Notes under the pieces: model-generated | The model's database searches: none | Told to the model about the DNA's origin: nothing | The model's input: the letters and a program-made list of their open reading frames with translations, nothing else | Assembly: GCA_030737835.1 (NCBI GenBank) | Contig: JAUJYN010000031.1 | Location: 1,633,608 to 1,697,607 of the forward strand | Origin: Acorus gramineus | Lineage: Eukaryota; Streptophyta; Magnoliopsida; Acorales; Acoraceae | DNA length: 64,000 bases | Direction: 5' to 3' | Part shown: in pieces, positions 55,101 through 64,000 of the stretch | How the letters are laid out: every line of letters begins with the position of its first letter | How positions within the stretch are numbered: position 1 is the first letter of the stretch | Made by a program: the position numbers and the translations under genes

Positions 55101-58100
55101 TCACATACTAACCTGTGCAGTACTCGCCCGTGTTCTGCTAATAATCGAGTTCGGTCCACCAGTGAAGTAACCGCTGTAACAACTGTCGCCGCCATTGCCG
55201 CCACTTCCCACATCCAATGAAAAAGAGTAAGCCTGCCCCAAATTCCTCAACCTGTTGAGCTCGGGCAAAATGACCCCACCAAGATCAGGCCTATCTTTCC
55301 TCCTAAGCTCCGAGCACTTCAGCGCCATTTTCGCGTATCTGAACGCCTCCTCCACGGGCCATTCTGTCACTGTATGATCCAACATGTCGGCGAAAGTCCC
55401 CCTCTCAATCGCCCTCTCGACATGATGCGTCAGCCCCATCGGTGGCTTCGCTGTGATAAGCTGAAGCAAAAGTATCCCCAAAGAGTAGATATCAGACTTG
55501 ATGCCCAGCATCCCCGTCTGCTGGTACTCAGGATCAATGTAGCAGAACGTGCCCGCAGTGGAGGTCATTCTGTACTGGGTGACGCTGTCGGCCACGGAGG
55601 GAGGGACAAGCCTCGCGAGCCCGACGTCGCTGATCTTGCTGACGTAGTTCCGGTCCAGGAGGATGTTCCCGGGCTTCAGGTCACGGTGGACGAGGGGTTC
55701 GGGTTTGGTCTGGTGGAGGAAGAGGAGGCCAGTGGCGATCTCGGCCGCGATCTTGAAACGGGTGGGCCAGGGGATTGGGGGAGTGTTTCCGCGGCGGAAG
55801 AGCCTATCATCCAGGCTTCCATTGTCCATGTACTCATAAACCAGACATCCGTACTCCGGGCAGGCGCCTAGGAGTAGGACCATGTTCGGGTGTCGGATGC
55901 AGCTCAACACTTCAACCTGCATCGCCACACGGAGGATGGGAGCCAATCAAGGCCAGAACAATTAAAAATTATCATAAGCTCACAAACCTACATACAACAT
56001 ACAATGGTTGGCTGTGAGATTAGCCAGGTGAGACAAGGCTCTAGGTGAAATTTAAAAATAGGGTCATTATTATTCGCACAATTGCTTTTGACGAATCTCA
56101 TCAGGTATGATTAGTCTTCAATGTGAGACTAACATATAAATATTGTCGTAATAGCACAAATAATAAATATAAACTTGACTAGATTCCATCTCAAGCAACC
56201 TTTAATTATCTAAGAGAAATTTACATATATAACCCCAATATTTTTAATAGTAACAAAAATTACATCACCAAAATTAGAAAAAACTAACTTACTTGGTTAG
56301 CTCTACCATGTAGGTGCTGATCATTTTTTTTATATTTTATTTTTAAACAGATGCGTGATACACATGAGGCGTAGTATATATACCATGCTTCCGCCGCATT
56401 GAGCATGAAATTGTGTATCTAGTCAAAGCTATCATGTCAGTGCTGATCGATTTTTTATTTTTTATTTTTAAATGGATGTGTGGCATAAAAGTAGACGAGT
56501 GCCTCCACCGCATTTGACATGAAATAGTACAAAGAGAGACGGTATATATCACGCCTTTTATTTCGTGTCAAAGTAAAGTAGAGACCTGATACTTATATGC
56601 ATCAAGACTCCTTTATGCATGAGTCTTATATGTATATCACCCATCCAAATGAAAAAAATAAATTAAAAACCCGATCAGCACTAAGCGGTGAAAGATTAGT
56701 TTTTACTAATATTTATGTGTTAGTATTTTTGCTAGTAATAAAAAAATTATGATTACCTCTTGTTGGAATTGTTTCCTCCCCTGTGCAGCGTCTGGTCTAA
56801 GGACCTTGATCGCAACCGGTGTGTGATCGAGAGACGCTCCGTAGACCGGACCATACCCACCCTCTCCGATCTTCTGAGTATCGGCGAAGAAGTTGGTCGC
56901 GTTCTCGATCTCTTCAATCGAGTATCTTCTGTAACGTACGTCGGTGTGCGCCAATGCATCCAGCACCCTCTTCTTCTCCTCTGTCTCGCGTTTGGCTTTC
57001 ATTTCTGCGCTCATTCTCTTCTGTGACTCGACCTCGGCGAGCCTTTGGGCCGCCTCTGCGGCTTCAAGGGCAGCTCTAGCCTTCGCCTTCTCCATCTCGG
57101 CCATGGCGAGGGCCGCCTCCTCCGCGTGCCTTGCCTCTTCGAACTTCCGCGCCTCCTCTAACTTCCACTGGTGAAGCTCTCTGGCCTTTTGTTTGGCTGT
57201 TATTGCTTCTTTGCAGGCTGTGCTGTACATGTCCATGGTTTGCTTCAGCTCTAGCCTTAGCCTCTTCATTTCGGCCTCTACATCTCGCTATCAGAAAATC
57301 AAATCAAAGTGAAAACAAGGTTAGTAAACCATAGGGGCCAAATATTCATCAAATGGGGGCTAATACACTTATTTCATTTTGTAGTTGTGACATTACTAAT
57401 GCAGTATATAAAATCATTGTCATTTTTTAAATAAGAAATTCAATTCATAAGAATTATATGTCATTTTCTATAAAAGAATATATTTTGTTAGTCATGTATA
57501 TATATTTCAAAAAAAAAAAAATGTTGCTACAATCTTCAAGGACTGTCCTACCAACAAATTATATACCTCTTGATAGCTATCCAACAAGATACATACATCT
57601 CATTAGATGGGGTATATACCCATTGAAAATTTTCACATTTATTTTATAAATAGATATGTATATTCAATTTATCACGAAGGTATTTACATTTTCATAAAAG
57701 CATATATATATATATATATCATGAAATTAATGACTTTAAAAAAAATCAAAATATGTGCATTGGACACCCAACATTTTAAAATAAAAAACATGTGGACCGA
57801 ATATAGCATTTCCCCAATAATTAAATTATCAACCAATGAAAGAAAAGGAAATAAAAGGGACCATCACCATTTCCATTTTTGTTTAGTACAATTTACTTAC
57901 AGAACTGAGTGGGGAATATGACCCTCCTTTGGGACTCTCACTGGAGATGAAAGAGAGAGAGTCAGAACCGAAGTCCATGGATTGGGAACCCAAATTGTTT
58001 CCGTGAAAATCGATGTCGTCGGGGAAGGAGTCGTGCGAGAGAGATGACCTCGTCGGCCGGACTGGTGGGGGATGTTCAAGATCATCGAACAACACATTGT

Positions 58101-61055
58101 TGTGGACAGCCCTTGCATTGGACAGAGGCCTTTCCCTCCCCGGCGTCCTCGTGTAGTCATTGTTCCTCTCCATTGACCGTCTCTCCACAGAAGGTACCAA
58201 TGCAGGGCTTCTCCGAGGTCCCCTACCAAAAGGTGTTCTGAATCTCCAAAAAAATAAGGAAAACTAAAAAAAACAAGCAATAACATTTCAAGCAGATGTC
58301 TATAACTAAATTTAACACCATGTACTTAGGTGCGGTCATCATCTCATCATTGTCCAATTGAATGGATTTTCATCACATGGTTAAACATATCTTCCCTGAA
58401 ATGGTGATCGTTTTCTTTCTGCACGTGATTTCCCCTTTTCTCTCCTATGATTTTTTTTTTTTTTTTATCATTTTCTCATTGTTTGATTCAATGTAAGTAA
58501 TTGTGTGATAATTTAAGGCGACTGCATGTTAAAGGGAGTATAGTATATGCATCATATCACCATAATAATAATAATAATAATAATAATAATATAATTAAGT
58601 GTGAAATTAAAAACGTATTCCAATTAAATTTTTGAGCTTCATATGAATTTTTAACTTAAAGGAATATGTTACAATTAAATAGTGCAAAATTTAAAATGAA
58701 AATATAAATTGGATCATCATCTATTTATTAATAACAATATTTATCTATTTAGTAAGTATTGAACATTTTCTTTTCAAGACATTAAGATTTGGTAGTTCAA
58801 AAACATATGTATTTTTCCTCCCTTTTAATATAAAATCAAAACTTAATAAACATATATGTTCATCACTTAAAAAATTTAATGGTAAAAAAATAAAAGAAAT
58901 AAAATTTTGAACCAGTAAATAACAAAAGCGTTGTGAAGTTGAAAACTAATATATGCAAAAGCGGGTATAACTTTTTTTAAGTAAACTTTGGGCAATTTTC
59001 ATTTCAAAAGACTTTCAAAACGGAATAAAAGTGCTTGTAACTTGCCTGACAGAGTCTTCATGTCCTATGTCATCGGGAAAATGGTGCGAATGGGGGAGTG
59101 CTGTGGGCTGCCATGGGGGGCCTGAATTCGGTGGAGGAGAAGGAGCGGCGCGAGCTGATCGGACGGTGGGCGCCTTCCCTTTCGATATCACATAAACCGT
59201 GCAGAAATCCGGTGCGGCTCTCATCAAACAACCTGGGATGTCATGGTTTCGCAACTTCCTCGTAAGTGCGTTCCTCGTCGAGGCGCCGACGACGATGTTA
59301 TGAATGGAGTTTGCATTTACGTAATCAACGATTGCTTTCGTAACATCCGAATCATCCAAAACCACCTCCTTTAGATGGATCTGCATGATTCTCGAAAGCG
59401 GAAAGATGCTCATGTAAGTTAATCAATGTGATGTCACAAACAGTCCTACATGCATCCCGGAATAGGGTTGATAACAGGGTGGAATGGGACACGTTTGGTT
59501 AATTCCAATCCAAACTTGCTAAGAAAAATCTCTTCCCAAACCTATTACAAACCTCTGAGGTTTGATTATTTCGTCTCGTCACATCCTATTTAGAAAGAAA
59601 TGAAATTAAGAATCTTAATTTTTTAAATGTTTTTAATATTTTTTATTTTTTTAGAGTATAAATTAAATAATCTTATATAATATATTTGATATATGCTTAA
59701 GTATTTAATCAATTGTACTAATATTAATTATAAAAATATATGATGGGTTAGTTTTACTTATATATCATATTAATTTTGATGATATAAGTGATTTAAACAG
59801 AACATAGGGGGTTGGGGCGGGACGGGTTTTATCCTTGAATCTCAAATTCGTCCCATATCATTATTAGGTTAGGACGGGCCAGATTCAACATTTAGGGGGG
59901 TTAAACATGTCCCAATAAAGTCCGGTCGCGATGGGTTTCCCATTTTTTCTTTCCACTGCCATTCCATTAATTAATGAATTGTATATATTTCTATATGTGA
60001 AAAAATTGCGTTGTTATTACATTATGTTAGAAACCAATTTTCATGCAAATAATTGGAGTATGCACTTCATTTTCTATAAAACAAATATGTTATTAAATAA
60101 TATATGCTATATTTTTAAAAATATTAAAAAATTAAAATTAGACTTAGAAAAGAACTGTGCATTACATCTTTCTAGAAGAAAATAAAAAAAATGACATGTT
60201 TCATTGCATCAAGGGCTGAGCATATCAGCAGTGCCTATATGATATTAATTATAATCACTCCCATCAATCATGGATTTATATTTTAAAAACCTTGTATTAA
60301 CTGGTCCTACGTACTGGCGGTCCTGTGATCGCTTTGATTTGCTCGCAATCACCAGAGTTTATGTTTGAAAAAATATTTGAGAATTGGTGAATAATTTTAT
60401 CAAGGATTAGGGGTCACGCTTGTGCAAGGGAGCGTAGGGTAATATTCTAGGAGTTTGCTAACTACTGAGGAGTACGGAACTCTGTTGTTTTTGCTTTGTT
60501 GGTAGACTTTTCCTTGTGTTTTGTTTTTGTTTCTGTCTTTTAAGCTTTGGAAATATGCCCTTAATTAATATAGTTAAGGCATATACCTATAAAAAAAAAA
60601 ATTATATTAACAAGATGTTAAATCTAAGAAAAAAAACATTGAGTTACCCCTTTGCGACTGCAGAAGTTCCGATAAGGGAGGTACAGGTGTTGCTGCTCGG
60701 CTTCCATTTGCTCCCTGGTAGCTTCGAAGCTGGCTTCGGTCATCGTAAACCCATCTGTCGAGGAAACCAGTACATGAACAACCAATATCTCACACACAAA
60801 ATAAATAGATTACTATTGAACGACGACGACGATGATGAGGGAGGTTAGATTACGGTGAACGTGGCGGTGGCGGACGTGGATGAGGGCGACATAGGGTGAG
60901 TTGATCATGAGGTTGTCGGCGGCCCACTTGAATGCATGTTGGCTGTTCTTGTCCTTGTCAATGGCCACCGCCGACGTGATGGTGAGCGGATGCCTCTCCT
61001 CATCGGACGGGTGCGGTTGGTGATGGGGAGGCGGCGGCGGACCGTGGGGATGCAT
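55101..61055 (-). CDS. USP-coiled-coil-protein kinase (RLCK IX / PUB-like kinase without U-box)
   Basis: Six exons, minus strand: 61,055-60,854; 60,754-60,648; 59,380-59,046; 58,243-57,901; 57,287-56,757; 55,916-55,101. Phases fit throughout and give 777 residues. Residues about 30-200 are a universal-stress-protein-like domain (AVAIDKDKNSQHAFKWA, LYLPYRNFCSRKG, IVVGAST, IPGCL, APDFCTVYVISKGK), followed by a Ser-rich linker, a long charged coiled coil (about 330-445), and a Ser/Thr kinase: GEGGYG at 470-475, VAIK Lys about 490, HRDLKPGN at 583-590, DVG at 603-605 where most kinases have DFG (usual in this family), and DPEY. No C-terminal U-box is found, as in several family members, so it is a probable cytoplasmic signalling kinase. 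The start is the first in-frame ATG of exon 1. Intron 3 uses a GC donor (CAG|GCAAGT). No disabling mutation is seen. Confidence 0.9.
55917..56756 (-). other. Kinase gene intron 5 (840 bp)
   Basis: GAG|GTAATC donor and GCGATGCAG|GTTG acceptor, interrupting the kinase domain between GRKQFQQE and VEVLSCIRHPN. A duplicated block (GATGCGTGATAC / GGATGTGTGGCAT with GTGCTGATC) at about 56,320 and 56,440 suggests a short tandem repeat. No coding. Confidence 0.7.
57540..57790 (-). mobile_element. Degenerate MITE-X copy in kinase intron 4
   Basis: TATACCTCTTGATAGC, CATCTCATTAGATGGGGTAT, AAAATTTTCACATTTATTTT, TTCAATTTATCACG and CATAAAAGCATATAT follow the order of the MITE at 52,432-52,711. It sits inside the 613-bp intron 57,288-57,900. 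Confidence 0.5.
58244..59045 (-). other. Kinase gene intron 3, GC-AG type
   Basis: Donor GTCAG|GCAAGT and acceptor TTTTTTTGGAG|ATTCAG; 802 bp. A (TAA)n/(ATA)n microsatellite lies at 58,562-58,592. The splice phase (two bases carried over) restores an Arg codon and the flanking frame, supporting the GC donor. Confidence 0.7.
58562..58592. repeat. (ATA)n microsatellite
   Basis: About ten copies of a TAA/ATA trinucleotide inside kinase intron 3. Confidence 0.92.
59381..60647 (-). other. Kinase gene intron 2 (1,267 bp)
   Basis: Donor AAAGGG|GTAACT and acceptor ATCATGCAG|ATCC. The segment at 59,440-59,950 is likely repeat-derived (GGAATGGGACACGTTTGG on the left, GGGGCGGGACGGG and GTCCGGTCGCGATGGG on the right). 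No coding. Confidence 0.7.
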
Positions 61056-61489
61056 CTCCGCCGTCCGATGAGAGGATACCCTCCACACCACCTCAACAAG
61101 GAGGAGGGAATTGAGGAGGTTTGGAGGAGGGTATCAAAAATGGGAGAATGAATTTTTCCTCTCTTTCTCCTTTTGGGTATCGCTGAACACCTAATAAAAC
61201 CGCGCCTTTTTTTGCCCATTTTAAACCCTTCAATATAGGACTCATTTAGCTTGCTTTTCATTTTCTTTTTAATATATATATTTGCCTTTAAATGTGTACT
61301 TGTGTCTGAGCTGTTTTTGTTTTGTTTGAGCCACGGTGTAATGCTCAAGTGGAGATCAGAAATTTGAGGGGTTCAAATTGACCGGTTCAAACTTAAGCCA
61401 CGGAAGTAATAAATATCACCTTCATAAATATTGATATATACATGGATGACGTTAGTTTTGAAAAATGTTAGGCTCAAATCTCGGATATT

Positions 61490-61712
61490 ATTATTTTTTT
61501 TAAATATAGTAAATATTATTCAGTGAAGTATATGTTTTGATAAAAATTGAATATTGTATCATTTTGAATTGAATGAACTCATTTTTATTATGTGTAAAAA
61601 AATATTTAATGTAGTATATACAATATACAACGATGTATATGCTTCACTATATTTTTAATATGGTATGTAAGACTGTATTTTGGACTAAGAAAAAAACTGA
61701 GTATAACAACAC
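61490..61712 (+). mobile_element. Degenerate MITE-X copy (forward)
   Basis: TATAGTAAATATTATTCAGT, GTATATGTTTTGATAAAAAT, GAATTGAATGAACTCATTTT, GCTTCACTATATTTTTAATA and GTATTTTGGACTAAG...CTGAGTATAACAACAC, in the order of the copy at 37,464-37,743. Confidence 0.6.
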
Positions 61713-61935
61713 TTTTTTTCTTATATCTTGAATGTAGTCTTATATATCTCATTAGGTGAGCTATATAACTCTTGAGATAAGATATGTTGTATATATCTTA
61801 TTAATTTTTTTAACATTTGTTAAAAATGACTTCATTTCATTCAAAATATATTGATTACACTTTTATGTAAAAATATATACTTTTGTAAAAAAAGTCAATT
61901 ATTTTTAAAAAATTAAAACATTATTCATAGGTCTA
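61713..61935 (-). mobile_element. Degenerate MITE-X copy (reverse), tail to tail with the previous one
   Basis: TTTTTTTCTTATATCTTGAA, TATATCTCATTAGGTGAGC, TTTTAACATTTGTTAAAAAT, TTTCATTCAAAATATATTG and TTTTTAAAAAATTAAAACA in inverse order. Together the two copies make a large imperfect inverted repeat upstream of the kinase gene. Confidence 0.5.
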
Positions 61936-62554
61936 CCTTTTAGGTTGTACCAAAGATTATCATAGGAATATAAATAATTGATTGATGGGATGCAGCTGTA
62001 TGCCTAGCATTTTTATCAAAAAAAACAAAATCAATCTTAATTTTTCCAGCTTTTGTTGTATACCTTTTGGGCATTCCTTCTTGAATGAATTTTAGGCAGC
62101 CATTATCGTCAAAAACAAAATCAATTATTACTAAATATACTGTTATTTTGTGTATAAAACATGTAAGAATGACATCATTATTGATATGGAATACTGATTT
62201 TAAATATTACTCATGATTTGGTCAATCAGTTTATCTATATTACAAAAGTTTTTTTTTTCTCCAGAACGGGTAGCCAAAGCTATCGCGATTTGTATTCACC
62301 GAATAACATTGGACCGAAAGGGATACAAGAAAGTGAAGACGCAAATGAAAAAAGATAGGTGGGAAGAGAATTGCACGGTGACGTATGGAATAGAAGAGCT
62401 ACCTATTCCAAACAATGCACCGCACCCCCCGCCCTAAAGCGTATATCATTAATCTATTCATAGTGATTTCCACCCAAGATGCTCCACCGAGCACCCGTCC
62501 CCATTCACAGGCGAAGTTTGTTAAGGTGTCCCATAGATTGTCAAAGTAGTATCG
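61936..62554. other. Spacer, no gene seen
   Basis: AT-rich to 62,250, then higher complexity. The plus-strand frame at 62,213-62,437 has no recognised domain. The part from about 62,440 may be the tail of the LINE relic. Confidence 0.35.
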
Positions 62555-62925
62555 CTATTCGCCAAAGATAATCGCGTTCCTTGTCTTCCATATCGCCCAG
62601 AGCCCGGCTGGGATGAGGAATCGACCGACCTCGGTCTCCTCTGATCTATCACAACGATTGACCACCTTCGAAGCCGATCTCCACAACCCTTCCACCGATT
62701 GGCCTTCCAAGTCAATCGCAGCGATCCAAGCAAGTGTTGTCCACAATGATCGGGCTACAAAGCAGGCACTGAACAGATGGTCTGCCGCCTCCTCCCCGTC
62801 CAAGCAAAGAATGTAGGTCGTTGATGCCATCCGTTACCATTTCACTCTATGGCACGTTGTTAAGACTCTACCTTGATAGACCAACGAGAGGAAGGCCTTG
62901 ATCTTGTAGGTAAATGGTTTGAAAT
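62555..62925 (-). pseudogene. LINE relic: zf-RVT region downstream of reverse transcriptase
   Basis: Minus-strand translation TYKIKAFLSLVYQGRVLTT, stop near 62,842, then YILCLDGEEAADHLFSACFV, ARSLWTTLAW, and WAIWKTRNAIIFGE is the zf-RVT domain found at the C-terminus of plant LINE reverse transcriptases. No RT or endonuclease domain remains. It fuses upstream with a Ty3 gag fragment. Confidence 0.8.
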
Positions 62926-62929
62926 GGAG

Positions 62930-63126
62930 GGGAAGAGATGGCACATCATCATATTGTAGAGCTCGTACAATGCCATAGAATGATGAAGCACCAAGATATG
63001 GTCATAGGGATCCGTCGTGCCATTGTACAGCGTGAACTTTGGCTGAACAAACTTCCGTGGAAGTCGTTCCCTGAGTATCGCGGCGCAGAACAGGGAAGTG
63101 AAACCATGCAATGCATGCTCCACCAT
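62930..63126 (-). pseudogene. Ty3 gag fragment (Tat/Athila type)
   Basis: Minus-strand HALHGFTSLFCAAILRERLP, RKFVQPKFTLYNGTTDPYDH, HHSMALYELYNMMMCHLFPS is the N-terminal part of a retrotransposon gag domain of the non-chromovirus Ty3 type. It ends abruptly where the LINE fragment begins, so the region is a chimeric relic. Confidence 0.72.
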
Positions 63127-63170
63127 CCCGTGATCGGGGGCTCGTCGTACCTCAGACCGCAGGGTGTGAC

Positions 63171-64000
63171 TATCACGCCCCAGGACGGCCGTCCCCGGGT
63201 CGCGGCAAGTGTATATAGGATATCAGCAGTCTAAACAGGGAATCAATAAACCACTCTAACAACAACTAAAATGACAACAACACAGATCAAGCAAGGCTGA
63301 CATAATATATACACAGATGCGGAAGCTAAAAGACTGAGTCTGTAATCCAAAACATACTACAGACTCGATACAAATCAAATGTCCTGTGAGAGCCAATACA
63401 CACACATACATCTAAACATACACAACTGGGTGCCCAAGCACAAAAATATATACATACAATAAAAGGAAGGATGCTGATGGCCTCAACTCGCGGGACGTAG
63501 CGCTACTCCGCTACTGGTGCAGTCGCTCAGGGAGCTCCTCCTTCAAGTCCTCCTCAGTGATCACTGGAAAAACAATTATGCGAGGGGTGAGCCACACACT
63601 CAGTGAACAGCACAACCCATGCATCACAGATATATTAATCACAATTAATCAACAACCAGCCTCAAAGTGGCATAACAACATAAAACCCAGTAGTTCGTAC
63701 TTCGCCGAACCACCACACCCTCACCCTCACCCCTCAATAGGTGACATAGGATATTGGGACTGATAATCAACCAAACACATCCATACACATCCATACACCC
63801 TCACCCTCACCCCTCAACAGGTGACATAGGATATTGGGACTAACTAGGCTGTTAATCACCCTTAGTCCACCGATAGCCTCTCCTCTGCACCGTAGCTTAC
63901 CTGGTATACTCCCACATTCAGCACAGTCCGAGTCCAAGATCAGGAGGTGCCTACTGATGGGAGCCCTCTGTCAGGATAGCCTGCTAGCGCCTGGTCTACT
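63171..64000 (-). mobile_element. TyB LTR, partial, antisense, cut by the window end
   Basis: Starts TATCACGCCCCAGGACGGCC where other copies have TGTCACGCC, then follows the TyB LTR in antisense through the primer-proximal end, CGAGGGGTGAGCCACAC, and G-rich repeat units at about 63,715 and 63,800 (read as CCCTCACCCTCACCCC). Whether it is a solo LTR or part of a complete element cannot be seen. Confidence 0.85.

Noticed and set aside
62213-62437. Plus-strand frame with KAIAICIHRITLDRKGYKK
   Set aside because: No family recognised; antisense to, and probably part of, a degraded repeat.
1-64000. tRNA, rRNA, CRISPR or bacterial-type operon signals
   Set aside because: No tRNA cloverleaf, rRNA segment, regularly spaced short palindromic array or operon structure was seen. 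The window is plant nuclear DNA.

Overview
The window is a TE-dense stretch of a flowering-plant nuclear genome. Plant-type evidence is a broken AP2/ERF gene of the RAP2.4/DREB A-6 type, an intact six-exon receptor-like cytoplasmic kinase gene of the USP-coiled-coil-kinase family, Tekay/Del-like Ty3 retrotransposons, a Ty1/copia element primed by initiator-Met tRNA, and many MITEs. I cannot name the species.

Layout. (1) 1-7.1 kb: an ERF pseudogene and a diverged tandem duplication (copy A about 0.5-3.4 kb, copy B about 4.3-7.1 kb). Each copy carries its own transposons: a 1,249-bp Mutator-like non-autonomous element with a nested hAT MITE in A, and inverted-repeat MITEs plus an LTR-like insert in B. 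(2) 7.1-10.5 and 24.06-27.9 kb: AT-rich DNA with degenerate tandem repeats. (3) 10,506-24,063: Ty3 element TyA, TSD ATTAA, 2.5-2.6 kb LTRs. Its gag is split by an antisense solo LTR of a second family, TyB (13,875-17,399, TSD CCATG). (4) 27.9-33.5 kb: an AT-rich tract with a recurrent TACACTGTTATG-type motif, interrupted by a TyB solo LTR (30,546-32,830, TSD CCAAG). (5) 33,500-36,585: another antisense TyB solo LTR, followed by a copia-LTR-like remnant. (6) 37,301-53,259: a decayed copia element whose integrase is split by a complete TyB element (39,859-50,038, TSD AGTAC) with a scrambled interior. The two copia LTRs carry independent 280-bp MITEs in opposite orientation. (7) 55,101-61,055, minus strand: the kinase gene, the only probably functional gene. 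(8) 61.4-64.0 kb: MITEs, a gag/LINE chimeric relic, and the start of another antisense TyB LTR cut by the window end.

Main observation. TyA and TyB LTRs appear to contain a spliceosomal intron of 443-1,271 bp downstream of the promoter. The intron of TyB, and in part that of TyA, is an extremely GC- and CpG-rich tract. The TyB solo LTR at 30,546-32,830 lacks exactly this GT...AG segment and has the exon-exon junction predicted by splicing. This fits reverse transcription of a spliced genomic RNA whose leader/U5 intron was lost. Other points are the scrambled but recently inserted TyB copy, a G-rich tandem array with variable copy number in the LTRs, and several empty-site comparisons inside the window that prove individual insertions.

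All assignments are by eye from sequence. Family names rest on recognised motifs, not database searches.
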